A stretch of DNA of 64,000 nt from assembly GCF_002157355.1 (NCBI RefSeq), contig NZ_LYMK01000030.1:22523-86522 (forward strand), read 5' to 3'. This DNA is from Variovorax sp. JS1663. GTDB taxonomy: Bacteria > Pseudomonadota > Gammaproteobacteria > Burkholderiales > Burkholderiaceae_C. Every line of letters starts with the position of its first letter. The stretch's first letter is position 1. Below are positions 34,523 through 43,495 of the stretch, one piece after another. The notes below the pieces were generated by a model that was given only the letters and a program-made list of their open reading frames with translations, did not search any database and was not told where the DNA came from. Both the position numbers and the translations under genes were made by a program.

Positions 34523-36250
34523 CTACGCGATGGCGGCGGGCGCGAGGACCGCGTCGCAGGCGCGCTTGACCATGCCCAGGCGCATCTCGAATTCCGGCAG
34601 CACGAAGCGCTGGAAGGCGGCGCCCGGCGCGCGCCAGCGCGCATCGTCGGGCGCGGCCTGCGCGATGCGCGCCCAGCTCCAGGCCAGCAGGGCCAGCGCG
34701 ACGCAGCGCAGGTAGTCGTCGGCCACCTCGAAGGGCAGGGCGGCGTCGCGCTGCGCCGCCAGCGCGAGCGTGGTGCCGAGGTAGCGCAGCTGGGCGAAGC
34801 GGCGCTGCACGTCGGCGTCCTGCTCGCGCGCGGCATCGAGCTCGTCGCGCAGCTCGATCAGCACGGCGGCCATGGCGGCGCCGCCGTCGGGCAGCAGCTT
34901 GCGCTGCACCAGGTCGATGGCCTGGATCTCGTTGGTGCCCTCGTAGATCATGGTCACGCGCGCATCGCGCAGCACCTGCTCGATGCCCCATTCGCGCACG
35001 TAGCCATGGCCGCCGAACACCTGCAGGCAGGCGCTGGCGCCGTCGAAGGCCTGCTGCGTGCAGGCAGCCTTGAGCACCGGCGTGACGAGCGCGCACCAGC
35101 GCTCGGCGCGCTGCCGACGCGCCGGGTCGGCGTCGTGGCGCGCGACGTCGAGCTGCAGCGCGGTGCGGTAGGCCAAAAGCCGCATGCCGTCGATCCAGGC
35201 GCGCTGGGTCTCCAGAATGCGGCGCACCGCGGGATGCTCCGCGATCAGGTCGGCCGGCTCGCTGCCCCGGCTCGCGGGCACCGGGCCGGGGGCGCGCATC
35301 TGCCGCCGTTCGCGCGCATAGGCCTCGGCCTTCTGCCAGGCCGCATCGAGCAGGCCGAGGCCCTGCAGCGCCACGTGCAGGCGGGCCGAATTCATCATCA
35401 CGAACATGGCCGCGAGGCCGCGGTGCGGCTCGCCCACCAGCCAGCCGGTGGCGTCGTCGAAGCGCATCACGCAGGTGGGGCTGCCGTGCAGGCCCATCTT
35501 CTCTTCGATGCGCTCGCAGTGCACCGTGTTGCGCTGCCCCTCGGGAAGGCGCTTGGGCACCAGCACCAGGGACAGGCCCTTGGGGCCGCTCGGTGCGTCC
35601 GGCAGGCGGCACAGCACCAGGTGCACGATGTTCGGCGTGAGGTCATGCTCGCCGCCGGAAATGAAGATCTTGCTGCCGCTCACGCGAAAGCTGCCGTCGG
35701 TTTGCGGTACGGCGCGGGTTCGCACCAGGCCCAGGTCGCTGCCGGCATGGGCTTCGGTCAGGCACATGGTGGCCAGCCATTCGCCGCTGGCGATCTTCGG
35801 CAGGTAACGCTGCTGCAGTTCCGCGCTGCCGTGGTGGCGCAGGCATTCGTAGGCGCCGTGCAGCAGGCCGGGCGCCATGGTGAGCCCATGGTTGGCCGCG
35901 CTCAGCCACTCGAAGAGGATGGCCTCGAGCACCGCCGGCAGGCCCTGGCCGCCGTGTTCGGGCGCAGCGGACAGCGCCAGCCACCCGCCCTCGACCAAGC
36001 CTCGATAGGCCTCGCGGAAGCCGGGCGGCGTGGTGACCTCGCCGCCTTCGAAGCGGCAGCCCGTCTCGTCGCCCGTGCGGTTGAGCGGCGCGACGGCCGC
36101 GGCCACGAACCGGCCGGCTTCGCCGAGCACCTGCGACTGCAGGTCGTCGTCGAATTCGGCAAAAGGGGCGAGATCGCGCAGGCGCGGCGTGGCGCCGAGC
36201 ACGGTCTCGAGCAGGTATCGGATGTCGTCGGGGCGGGGCTGGTAGTTCAT
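34523..36250 (-). CDS. Acyl-CoA dehydrogenase (DmdC/FadE-like, long form)
   Basis: A 575-residue flavoenzyme. It shows MCLTEAHAGSDLGLVRTRA (FAD/substrate signature, about 165-183), SGSKIFISGGEHDL, MGLHGSPTCVMRFD, and the catalytic Glu in MIYEGTNEIQAIDLVQRKL near residue 435. The extra C-terminal domain fits the long DmdC-type. Its ATG overlaps the tannase stop by ATGA. In the operon it could desaturate a dihydro-hydroxycinnamoyl-CoA so that phenylpropanoids enter the feruloyl-CoA route. Confidence 0.92.
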   Translation of the reverse strand: MNYQPRPDDIRYLLETVLGATPRLRDLAPFAEFDDDLQSQVLGEAGRFVAAAVAPLNRTGDETGCRFEGGEVTTPPGFREAYRGLVEGGWLALSAAPEHGGQGLPAVLEAILFEWLSAANHGLTMAPGLLHGAYECLRHHGSAELQQRYLPKIASGEWLATMCLTEAHAGSDLGLVRTRAVPQTDGSFRVSGSKIFISGGEHDLTPNIVHLVLCRLPDAPSGPKGLSLVLVPKRLPEGQRNTVHCERIEEKMGLHGSPTCVMRFDDATGWLVGEPHRGLAAMFVMMNSARLHVALQGLGLLDAAWQKAEAYARERRQMRAPGPVPASRGSEPADLIAEHPAVRRILETQRAWIDGMRLLAYRTALQLDVARHDADPARRQRAERWCALVTPVLKAACTQQAFDGASACLQVFGGHGYVREWGIEQVLRDARVTMIYEGTNEIQAIDLVQRKLLPDGGAAMAAVLIELRDELDAAREQDADVQRRFAQLRYLGTTLALAAQRDAALPFEVADDYLRCVALALLAWSWARIAQAAPDDARWRAPGAAFQRFVLPEFEMRLGMVKRACDAVLAPAAIA

Positions 36251-38037
36251 CGGCAGCGGAAGCTGGCGGCGCTTTCGGGATCGCCGCCGGTGTAGCTGGC
36301 GACGCGCGGGTAGGGGCACAGGGGGCGGGTGCGGCGCGGCGACCAGTCGGCCGGCACTTCGGCATTGACCACCGCGGCACCGGGGCCACGCGCGGCGGCG
36401 GTGACGGCTTGCGGCGCCTGGCCCTGCTCGACCCAGTCGACCAGCGCATCGAGCATGTCGAACTGGTCGGTGGCGGGTCCGCCGGAACAGTGGTTCATGC
36501 CGGGCACCGGGAAGTAACGCGCGAAGGCGGCCGCATCGCCGCCATGTGTCGCTTGCAGGCGTTCGTACCAGGCCGCGGTGTCGTCGGAGGAGAACACGGG
36601 GTCGCTGGTGCCGTGGTAGACGATCATCTTCGCGCCGCGTGCGCGCAGCGCATCCAGCCTGTCGGCCTGCGGCGGCGCCATGAAGGCCATGGCGGATTCC
36701 CGGAAGGGGCCGCCCGTCGCATCGATGCGCGGCGCATCGCGGTCCATGTCGAAGCCCAGCGCGAAGGGCAGGCCGCCGGGCCGGTCGGCCAGCGGCGGCG
36801 TGCTGAAGATGAAGGCCACGGCGCCGGCATCGCGGGTCGCGGGGCTGGCGAACTTCCATTCGCGCCAGTTGCTGCCGGCGATGCCGGCATCGAAGGGGAA
36901 GCTGCTGTAGATCATGCGGCCGCCGCTGTCGCGCGCGCCGGCGAACACGTTGGCGAGCGCGCTCTTCTGTGCCGGCGCGAGGCAGCTGCCGTCCCGTGCG
37001 CCGGTGCAGGTGGGTACGTCGGTGTCGAGGCGGAAGCGCGCCTGGCAGGCCTTCACGTCGGAGACGATGCCGTCGGCCAGCCCGTCCAGGGCGTCGCAGC
37101 GCCCCAGGATGCTGCGCGACACCAATTGCAGTTCTGCGGGCGTGAAGGCGCTCTGCAGATCAGGCTGGCCGGCCGGCGTCGTGGCGCCTGCCGCCTTCGC
37201 ATACTGCTGTGCGCCGTAGAGCTGCGCCACCGCCGCCTTCGGCAACTGGAAGCCGGGGTTGCCGGCCAGGACGCCGTCGTACTGCGCCGCCGAGCGGGAC
37301 GCGGCCACCATCGCATGCCGGCCGCCGTTGGAGCAGCCACCGATGTAGGAGCGGTCGGGGCCGCGGCCGTAGGCCTGTGCGATCAGGTTCTTCGCCATGG
37401 GCGTGAGCTGCGCGACGGCGTTGTAGCCGTAGTCGGAGCGGGCCTGCGGGTCGAGGCCGAAGCGCGGGCCCATGGCGCCGGGGTGGCCCGCATCGGAGCT
37501 GATCACGGCAAAGCCCTTCTGCAGCGCACTGCTGGCCGGACCGCCGCCGCCGATGCCGCCCATGGCCGGCACCACCACGCCGTCCAGGCCACCGTTGGCT
37601 TGGTAGAAGAAGCGGCCGTTCCAGTTCTTCGGCAGCCGAATCTCGAAGCCGATGGCGTAGCGCTGGCCGTCGACCGGGCTCACGCGCTCGTTCATGCGGC
37701 CCTGCACGAGGCAGTGGGCGTGAGCCTGTACGTTGGCGTTGCCTACCGTGACCGGACCGGCGGGCACTTCGACGACGCTGGTATAGACGGTGTCGGGCCG
37801 CGCCGCCTTCGCCGCGAGATCGGTGCAGGACAGCAGGGTGCCGGGCTTCGCGGCGGCAAGGCGGGGCAGCGTGCCGGGCTCGATCGCGCTGCATGCTGCA
37901 AGCACAACGGCCACGCCGGATGCCAAGGCAACGGTTGCCAGGACACCGCGGAACCGGCTTTGCCGGGCCGCCGGTGTCGCCCCCGGCGAGGGGGGTGGCG
38001 CAGCGACACGAAGTGCGCGAAGCCTGGGGGAGGTCAT
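36247..38037 (-). CDS. Tannase/feruloyl esterase family lipoprotein
   Basis: A 596-residue esterase of the tannase/feruloyl esterase family. Catalytic elements of the CS-D-HC pattern are visible: GGCSNGGRH (Ser near 264), the SDPVFSSDD Asp near 500 and GMNHCSGG His-Cys near 540. Residues 33-48 are hydrophobic and end in the lipobox LAAC (Cys49), so it is probably a lipoprotein. ATG 38037 overlaps the Bug stop; residues 2-32 come entirely from repeat copy B. No in-frame ATG lies between the repeat and the hydrophobic segment, only a possible TTG. It should release hydroxycinnamic acids from esters for the downstream CoA synthase. Confidence 0.9.
   Translation of the reverse strand: MTSPRLRALRVAAPPPSPGATPAARQSRFRGVLATVALASGVAVVLAACSAIEPGTLPRLAAAKPGTLLSCTDLAAKAARPDTVYTSVVEVPAGPVTVGNANVQAHAHCLVQGRMNERVSPVDGQRYAIGFEIRLPKNWNGRFFYQANGGLDGVVVPAMGGIGGGGPASSALQKGFAVISSDAGHPGAMGPRFGLDPQARSDYGYNAVAQLTPMAKNLIAQAYGRGPDRSYIGGCSNGGRHAMVAASRSAAQYDGVLAGNPGFQLPKAAVAQLYGAQQYAKAAGATTPAGQPDLQSAFTPAELQLVSRSILGRCDALDGLADGIVSDVKACQARFRLDTDVPTCTGARDGSCLAPAQKSALANVFAGARDSGGRMIYSSFPFDAGIAGSNWREWKFASPATRDAGAVAFIFSTPPLADRPGGLPFALGFDMDRDAPRIDATGGPFRESAMAFMAPPQADRLDALRARGAKMIVYHGTSDPVFSSDDTAAWYERLQATHGGDAAAFARYFPVPGMNHCSGGPATDQFDMLDALVDWVEQGQAPQAVTAAARGPGAAVVNAEVPADWSPRRTRPLCPYPRVASYTGGDPESAASFRCR
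37941..38037 (-). repeat. Dispersed ~100-bp repeat, copy B (within coding sequence)
   Basis: Same repeat as at 4648, in the same orientation relative to the upstream gene, with more divergence (TTCGCGCACTTCGTGTCGCTG in the middle part, read in sections). Its ATGA edge provides both the Bug stop (TGA 38036-38034) and the tannase start (ATG 38037-38035), and its body encodes residues 2-32 of the tannase precursor. Confidence 0.88.
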
Positions 38038-39023
38038 GATTCCGCGGTGAAGCCGATCTGCTTGACCAGTGGGCCCCAGCGCTCGTACTCGGCTTTCTGA
38101 TCGGCCGCCATCTCCTGCGGCGTGCTGCCGCTCGCCACCAGGCCGACCAGGGCCAGCGCATCGATCACGGACTTGTCCTTCAGCGCGGCATTGATGGCGG
38201 CGTTGGCGGCGGCAATCGTGGCGGCCGGCGTCTTCGCGGGCGCGTAGAAGCCGAACCATTCCTCCGAGGTCACGTCCGGGTATCCCAGCTCGGTGAAGGT
38301 CGGCACATCGGGCAGGTAGGGCGAGCGCTTGCGGCCGGAGGTGGCCAGCACGCGCACGCGGCCGGCCTTCATGTACTGCAGGTAGTCGCCGCTGGGGTTC
38401 ATCGCGGCGGCGATCTGGCCGCCCACCAGGTCGGTGATGCTGGGCACGGTGCCGCGGTAGGGCACGTGCTTGAGTTCCACGCCGGCGCGCAGGCCCAGCA
38501 GCGCGCCCAGCAGGTGCGGCATCGAGCCGGCGCCGGGCGAGCCGTAGCTGGCCTGCGCCGGGTTGGCCTTGGCCCAGGCCAGGAAGTCCTTCAGCGTCTT
38601 GACCTCGGCCGGCACTGACGGCCCCACGGCCAGGCCGTGGAACATGATGGCGCCGATGGAGACCTGCGTGACGTCCTCCGGCTTGTAGCTGAGCTTGGGA
38701 TAGATGTAGGGGTAGACCGAGAGCGCCGACACCGGCGCCAGCGTGAGCACCGAGCCGTCGGCCGGCGAGTTCTTCAGCGTCTCCACCGCGATGCGGCCGC
38801 CCGCGCCGGGCTTGTTCTCCACGAAGCCGGGGTTCTTGCTGTAGGGCGTGCCGCCCAGCTTCTCGGCCACGCGGCGGGCCACGCTGTCGCCGGCACTGCC
38901 GGCCGGGAAGCCGTACATGATCTTGACCTGGTCCAGCGCCTGGGCCAGGGCCGTGAGCGGCGAGAGCGCGCCCAGGGCGGCGGCGCTGCCCAGGGTCTGC
39001 AGGAAATGGCGGCGGTGTTGCAT
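38034..39023 (-). CDS. Bug/TctC-family periplasmic solute-binding protein
   Basis: A 329-residue Bug receptor. A twin-Arg-like leader (MQHRRHFLQTLGSAAALGALSPLTALAQA) is cut near residue 28, followed by KIMYGFPAGSAGDSVARR and VENKPGAGGRIAVETL. ATG 39023 gives the normal length. It lies between the SDR gene (32 bp) and the tannase gene (4-bp overlap), so its ligand is probably a hydroxycinnamate. Its stop codon coincides with the edge of repeat copy B. Confidence 0.92.
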   Translation of the reverse strand: MQHRRHFLQTLGSAAALGALSPLTALAQALDQVKIMYGFPAGSAGDSVARRVAEKLGGTPYSKNPGFVENKPGAGGRIAVETLKNSPADGSVLTLAPVSALSVYPYIYPKLSYKPEDVTQVSIGAIMFHGLAVGPSVPAEVKTLKDFLAWAKANPAQASYGSPGAGSMPHLLGALLGLRAGVELKHVPYRGTVPSITDLVGGQIAAAMNPSGDYLQYMKAGRVRVLATSGRKRSPYLPDVPTFTELGYPDVTSEEWFGFYAPAKTPAATIAAANAAINAALKDKSVIDALALVGLVASGSTPQEMAADQKAEYERWGPLVKQIGFTAES

Positions 39024-39055
39024 GGTGGTGTCTCCTTCTGGAATGCGCGCGGGGC

Positions 39056-39820
39056 TCAGCGCGGCGCCATGCGCAGGGCGCCGTCGAGGCGGATCACCTC
39101 GCCGTTGAGGTGGCCGTTGGTCACGATGTGGCAGGCCAGTTCGGCGAATTCCGAGGGATGGCCCAGCCGCGGCGGGAAGGGGATGGAGGCGGCCAGCGAT
39201 TGCTGGATGGCCTCGGGCAGCTCCTTCAGGAGCGGCGTGGCGAACAGGCCCGGCGCGATGGTGCAGACGCGGATGCCGTGCTGCGCGAGGTCGCGCGCCA
39301 TCGGCAGCGTCATGCCCACCAGTCCGCCCTTGGAGGCGCTGTAGGCCTGCTGGCCCACCTGGCCGTCGAAGGCCGCGACCGAGGCGGTGAAGAGCATCAC
39401 GCCGCGTTCGCCGCCTTCCAGCGGGGCCAGCTTCGCGCATTGCGCGGCGTACAGGCGGCTGATGTTGTAGGCACCGATGAGGTTGACGTTGACCACGCGC
39501 ATGAAGTCTTCCAGCGGGGCGGGGTTGCCGTCCTTGCCGACGATGCGCTTGGCGCTGCCGATGCCGGCCACGTTCATGAGGATGCGGGCCGGGCCGTGGG
39601 CGGCGGCGGCCTTGTCCAGGGCGGCATTGACGCTGTCGGTGTGGGTGATGTCGCAGGTGCACGCGACGCCGCCGATCTCGGCCGCGACCTTCTCGGCCAG
39701 CGCCGCGTTGAGGTCCAGCACCGCCACCTTGGCGCCGAGGCGTGCGAGCTCGCGCGCGGTGGCCTCGCCCAGGCCCGATGCGCCGCCGGTGACCAGGGCG
39801 GCTTGTCCTTCGATCTTCAT
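39056..39820 (-). CDS. SDR-family 3-hydroxyacyl-CoA dehydrogenase-like
   Basis: A 254-residue short-chain dehydrogenase with the NAD motif TGGASGLGEA (about residues 11-20), NVAGIG near 88-93, the catalytic Ser in TASVAAF and YSASKGG (Tyr/Lys near 163-167). It resembles type II 3-hydroxyacyl-CoA dehydrogenases (HSD17B10-like). It overlaps fcs by 4 bp. In a beta-oxidative ferulate route it would oxidise the beta-hydroxy thioester made by the hydratase. Confidence 0.9.
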   Translation of the reverse strand: MKIEGQAALVTGGASGLGEATARELARLGAKVAVLDLNAALAEKVAAEIGGVACTCDITHTDSVNAALDKAAAAHGPARILMNVAGIGSAKRIVGKDGNPAPLEDFMRVVNVNLIGAYNISRLYAAQCAKLAPLEGGERGVMLFTASVAAFDGQVGQQAYSASKGGLVGMTLPMARDLAQHGIRVCTIAPGLFATPLLKELPEAIQQSLAASIPFPPRLGHPSEFAELACHIVTNGHLNGEVIRLDGALRMAPR

Positions 39821-41682
39821 GGCTTGTCTCCTTGGGGCTTCAACGTGAAGGGCAGGGTGTCGGCGTGCAGCGCCTCCACCGTTTCGGCGCGGTGCTTGAG
39901 CATGGCGCGTTGGTTGATCGAACCCTTGTCCGTGACCTCGCCCCGGTCGATCGAGGGCGGCTCGTGCTCGATGTGCAGCCGGGCGATGCGGTTGGCGCTG
40001 CCGGTGGCGGCGCGGGCCAAGTCGTTCAACACGCGCTGGAAACGGGCCTGCACCGGCGCGCTGCCAACCACCTCGCGCATCGGCGCGTCGGGGCCGAGGC
40101 CGGCGAGCTCGCGCACCTTCTGCGTCGGAACGACCAGTGCGCCGACCTCCTTGAGGTTGATGCCGGTCAGCACCGCGTCCTGCACGTAGGGTGCGCCGGC
40201 CGCGATGATCTTCGCGCGCAGCGGACCCACGCTCACGAAGGTGCCGGTGGCCAGCTTGAAGTCCTCCGCGATGCGTCCGTCGAAGCGCAGGCCGCGGTGG
40301 ATGTCGTGGTCGTCGATCCACTTCACCGCGTCGCCGGTGCTGAAGAAGCCTTCCTCGTCGAAGGCCTCGGCCGTGGCCTCGGGCGCGCGCCAGTAGCCCG
40401 GCGTGATGTTGGGGCCGCGGTAGCGGACCTCGGTCTTGCCGTCGACGTCGACCAGCTTGAGCTCGATGCCGGGCGCCGGCAGGCCCAGGTCGCCGGACTT
40501 CACCTCGGGGCCGGTGATGTAGAGCGCGAAGGGGCCGGATTCGGTCATGCCCAGGCCGGTGCCCATGACGATGCGCTCGCCGACCTCCGCCTCCTGGGTG
40601 CGGTGCAGGCTGTCCCAGATGGGCTGCGCGAGGGCGGCGCCCGCGTAGAAGAACATCTTCACCCGCGACAGCAGGTTGCGGCGCAGCACCGCATCGCTTT
40701 CCATCGCGTGGGCGATGGCCTCGAAGCCGGTGGGCACGTTGAAGTAGATGGTGGGGGCGATCTCGCGCAGGTTGCGCAGCGTCTCGGCCATGCCGGCGGA
40801 CGTGGGCTTGCCGTCGTCGATGTAGAGCGTGCCGCCGTTGTCCAGCACGATGCCCACGTTGTGGTTGCCGCCGAAGGTGTGGTTCCAGGGCAGCCAGTCG
40901 ACCAGCACCGGCGGCTCCTCGCCCAGGGCCGGGATCGACTGGCGCAACTGTTGCTGGTTGGCGCACCACATGCGGTGGGTGTTGATCACTGCCTTGGGCA
41001 TCTTGGTCGAGCCCGAGGTGAAGAGGAACTTGGTGATGGTGTCGGGGCCGGTGGCGGCCAGCGCGGCATCGACGGCGGACGTGGCCTCGGTCGCGGCCAT
41101 CTCGGCGAAGGAGGTGGCGGGGCGGCCTTCGACCGCGCCTTCGGCCAGCACCAGCTCGATGTCGGCCGGCACGGCACTGGTGATGGCGCGGGCGAAGCGT
41201 GCCGCATCCGCGGCGAACACAAGGCCCGGCGTCAGCGTGGACAGCACGTGGCGCAGCTTGTCGAAATCCTGGCTGACCAGCGAATAGGGGGGCGAGACCG
41301 GGCAGTAGGGCACGCCGGCATAGAGGCAGCCCAGGGCGAGCAGGGCGTGCTCGATGCCGTTTTCGCTCAGGATCGCGACTGGGCGCTCGGGGCTCAGGCG
41401 GCGGCCGAGCAGGGCCTGGGCGATGCTGCGCGCCTTCTGGTGCGCTTCGGCGTAGCTCACGCGAATCCAGTCGCCGGTGCGGCCGTCCGGCAGCTTCTCG
41501 CGGCGGGCGATGAAGGTGCGTTCCGGCGCGGTCTCGGCCCAGTGGCGCAGGCGGTCGGACATGCAGCCGGCGTAGGGGGCGAGCTCGACTTCGGCGCGCA
41601 GGTAGCGCACGCCGGGCGCGCCCTCTCGCAGCACGGCGCGCGTCACGCCGAAGGCCAGCGGCCGGTAGCGGACCGTCGTCAT
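39817..41682 (-). CDS. fcs: Feruloyl-CoA synthase
   Basis: A 621-residue ANL-superfamily ligase. It shows the phosphate loop FLFTSGSTKMPKAVINTH near residue 220-237, LPWNHTFGGNHN, YFNVPTGFE, GLGMTESGPF near 378-387 and GLRFDGRIAEDFKLATGTFV (hinge region). The length and these motifs match bacterial feruloyl-CoA synthases. It activates ferulate and related hydroxycinnamates with ATP and CoA. ATG 41682 overlaps the hydratase stop (ATGA), placing it second in the operon. Confidence 0.92.
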   Translation of the reverse strand: MTTVRYRPLAFGVTRAVLREGAPGVRYLRAEVELAPYAGCMSDRLRHWAETAPERTFIARREKLPDGRTGDWIRVSYAEAHQKARSIAQALLGRRLSPERPVAILSENGIEHALLALGCLYAGVPYCPVSPPYSLVSQDFDKLRHVLSTLTPGLVFAADAARFARAITSAVPADIELVLAEGAVEGRPATSFAEMAATEATSAVDAALAATGPDTITKFLFTSGSTKMPKAVINTHRMWCANQQQLRQSIPALGEEPPVLVDWLPWNHTFGGNHNVGIVLDNGGTLYIDDGKPTSAGMAETLRNLREIAPTIYFNVPTGFEAIAHAMESDAVLRRNLLSRVKMFFYAGAALAQPIWDSLHRTQEAEVGERIVMGTGLGMTESGPFALYITGPEVKSGDLGLPAPGIELKLVDVDGKTEVRYRGPNITPGYWRAPEATAEAFDEEGFFSTGDAVKWIDDHDIHRGLRFDGRIAEDFKLATGTFVSVGPLRAKIIAAGAPYVQDAVLTGINLKEVGALVVPTQKVRELAGLGPDAPMREVVGSAPVQARFQRVLNDLARAATGSANRIARLHIEHEPPSIDRGEVTDKGSINQRAMLKHRAETVEALHADTLPFTLKPQGDKP

Positions 41683-42455
41683 TCCTTGCTCACCTTGTTG
41701 GCGCGGCCTTCCAGGAAGGCGCGCACGCGTTCCTTGGCTTCGGGCGCGCTCTGGACGATGCCGGAGATCAGGGCCTCGGTGAAGAAGCCGTGGTCGGCCG
41801 GCTGCTCGCTGATGCGGGGCAGGGCGTGCATCAACGCGTAGTTGGTGAGCGGTGCGTTGCCGGCGACCTTTTTCGCCAGTTCGAAAGCCTTCTCGAAGGA
41901 GCGGCCCTCGTCCACCAGGTACTGGGCGAAGCCGGCGCGCTCGCCGTCCTGGGCGTCGTAGACGCGGCCGGTCATCATCATGTCCATCATGCGGGCCGTG
42001 CCGATGAGCTTGGGGATGCGCACCGAGCCGCCGCCGCCGACGAAGATGCCGCGCGATCCCTCGGGCAGTGCGTAGAAGGTGGTGCTGTCGGCCACGCGGA
42101 TGTGGCAGGCGCTCGCCAGCTCCAGCCCGCCGCCGACCACCGCGCCGTGCAGCGCCGCGATCACGGGCACCGGGCCGCCCTGCACCACGTCCAGCGCGGC
42201 ATGCCACAGGCGTGAATGGTGCAGGCCCTGGCCGGCGTCGCGCTCCTTCAGCTCCGACAGGTCCAGGCCGGCGCAGAAGTGCGGGCCTTCGCCGTCGAGC
42301 ACCGCCGCGCGCACGCTGGACGGCAGGTTCTGGAAGGTGTCGCGCAGGGCGAGGATGAGGGCATCCGACAGCGCGTTGCGCTTGGCGGCACGGGTCAGGC
42401 GGATGATGGCGATCTCGTCGCGAAGCTCGAGTTGCAGGTCGGTCGTGGTGGTCAT
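41679..42455 (-). CDS. Enoyl-CoA hydratase/isomerase (crotonase family)
   Basis: A 258-residue crotonase with both active-site glutamates in place: GAVVGGGLELASACHIRVAD near residue 105-125 and the LPEGSRGIFVGGGG segment near 130-143. ATG 42455 has GGAG about 8 bp upstream; an in-frame longer version would run through the promoter. Coupled to fcs, it hydrates the hydroxycinnamoyl-CoA; whether it also cleaves to vanillin and acetyl-CoA (HCHL/Ech type) cannot be decided here. First gene of the operon. Confidence 0.9.
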   Translation of the reverse strand: MTTTTDLQLELRDEIAIIRLTRAAKRNALSDALILALRDTFQNLPSSVRAAVLDGEGPHFCAGLDLSELKERDAGQGLHHSRLWHAALDVVQGGPVPVIAALHGAVVGGGLELASACHIRVADSTTFYALPEGSRGIFVGGGGSVRIPKLIGTARMMDMMMTGRVYDAQDGERAGFAQYLVDEGRSFEKAFELAKKVAGNAPLTNYALMHALPRISEQPADHGFFTEALISGIVQSAPEAKERVRAFLEGRANKVSKE

Positions 42456-42479
42456 GGTTGCGCTCCCGGGTATGAATCG

Positions 42480-42508
42480 ATTATGGTTATGAAAAATAAC
42501 CAATTCAA
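42480..42508 (-). promoter_or_regulatory. Sigma70 promoter of hydroxycinnamate operon
   Basis: On the minus strand TTGAAT (42508-42503), a 17-bp spacer and CATAAT (42485-42480). The start point should be near 42473, giving a leader of about 18 nt before ATG 42455. Confidence 0.75.
42484..42502. promoter_or_regulatory. Palindromic operator in promoter spacer (MarR candidate)
   Basis: TGGTTAT-GAAAA-ATAACCA, a perfect 7-5-7 palindrome that fills the spacer between the -35 and -10 boxes of the fcs operon promoter. The neighbouring divergent amidohydrolase gene could share it. Confidence 0.75.
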
Positions 42509-42571
42509 GCGGAGTCGACAGCCTCGACCCCAGGACTTACCCTTAGTTCAACATTGCCTGGAGACAATTCC

Positions 42572-43438
42572 ATGGACCACCGCAACCTGATCGCGATCGA
42601 CACCCACACTCACGCCGAGGTGAGCTGCTGGAATCCCTTCGACAACTACGGCGAGGAGTACGACCGCGCGGCCGACAAGTACTTCCGCTCGAGCCGGCGC
42701 CCGACCATCCAGGAGAGCATCGACTACTACCGGGAGCGGAAGATCGGCCTGGTGATGTTCATGGTCGACGCGGAGTCGAACCTCGGGCGCCGCCGCATCC
42801 CGAACGAAGAAATCGCCGAGGCGGCGCGCAACAACAGCGACATCATGATCGCCTTCGCCAGCATCGATCCGCACAAGGGAAAGATGGGCGCGCGCGAGGC
42901 CCGGCGGCTGATCGAGGAGCATGGCGTCAAGGGCTTCAAGTTCCACCCGACGGTGCAGGGCTTCCATCCCTATGACCGCATGGCCTGGCCGATCTACGAG
43001 GTGATCGCCGAATACGGCCTGCCGGCCGTCTTCCACACCGGGCACAGCGGCATCGGCTCGGGCATGCGCTGCGGCGGCGGCCTGCGGCTGGAGTACAGCA
43101 ACCCGATGCACCTGGACGACGTGGCGATCGACTTCCCGGACATGCAGATCATCATGGCGCACCCCAGCTTCCCCTGGCAGGACGAGGCGCTGAGCGTCGC
43201 CACGCACAAGCCGAACGTCTGGATCGACCTCTCGGGCTGGAGCCCCAAGTACTTCCCGAAGCAACTGGTGCAGTACGCCAACACGCTGCTGAAGGACCGC
43301 ATCCTGTTCGGCAGCGACTACCCGCTGATCACGCCGGACCGCTGGATGAAGGACTTCGAGGAGGCCGGCTTCAAGCCCGAGGTGATGCCGGGCATCCTGA
43401 AAGACAACGCCGTGCGGCTGCTGAAGCTGGTGGGCTGA
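42572..43438 (+). CDS. Amidohydrolase family 2 (decarboxylase/hydrolase-like)
   Basis: A 288-residue TIM-barrel amidohydrolase. It shows IDTHTHAEVSCW (metal His-x-His near residue 11-13), FKFHPTVQGFHPYD (near 130-143), FHTGHSG (His near 158), MAHPSFPWQDEAL (His near 198) and LFGSDYPLITPDR (Asp near 250). GGAGACAATTCC precedes ATG 42572. It is divergent from the feruloyl-CoA operon and shares the palindromic promoter region, so it may act on a side product of the same pathway. It is not closely similar to the amidohydrolases at 6549 and 30431. Confidence 0.88.
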   Translation: MDHRNLIAIDTHTHAEVSCWNPFDNYGEEYDRAADKYFRSSRRPTIQESIDYYRERKIGLVMFMVDAESNLGRRRIPNEEIAEAARNNSDIMIAFASIDPHKGKMGAREARRLIEEHGVKGFKFHPTVQGFHPYDRMAWPIYEVIAEYGLPAVFHTGHSGIGSGMRCGGGLRLEYSNPMHLDDVAIDFPDMQIIMAHPSFPWQDEALSVATHKPNVWIDLSGWSPKYFPKQLVQYANTLLKDRILFGSDYPLITPDRWMKDFEEAGFKPEVMPGILKDNAVRLLKLVG

Positions 43439-43495
43439 ACGCCGCCCGGACTTCGATGTCCGAAAGCGGCGCATCGCGCGCCGCCGTTGCCGACA

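Noticed and set aside
36250..36859. A longer acyl-CoA dehydrogenase with a 203-residue N-terminal extension.
   Set aside because: The extra part is the tannase coding region in another frame; ATG 36250 with the ATGA overlap is the real start.
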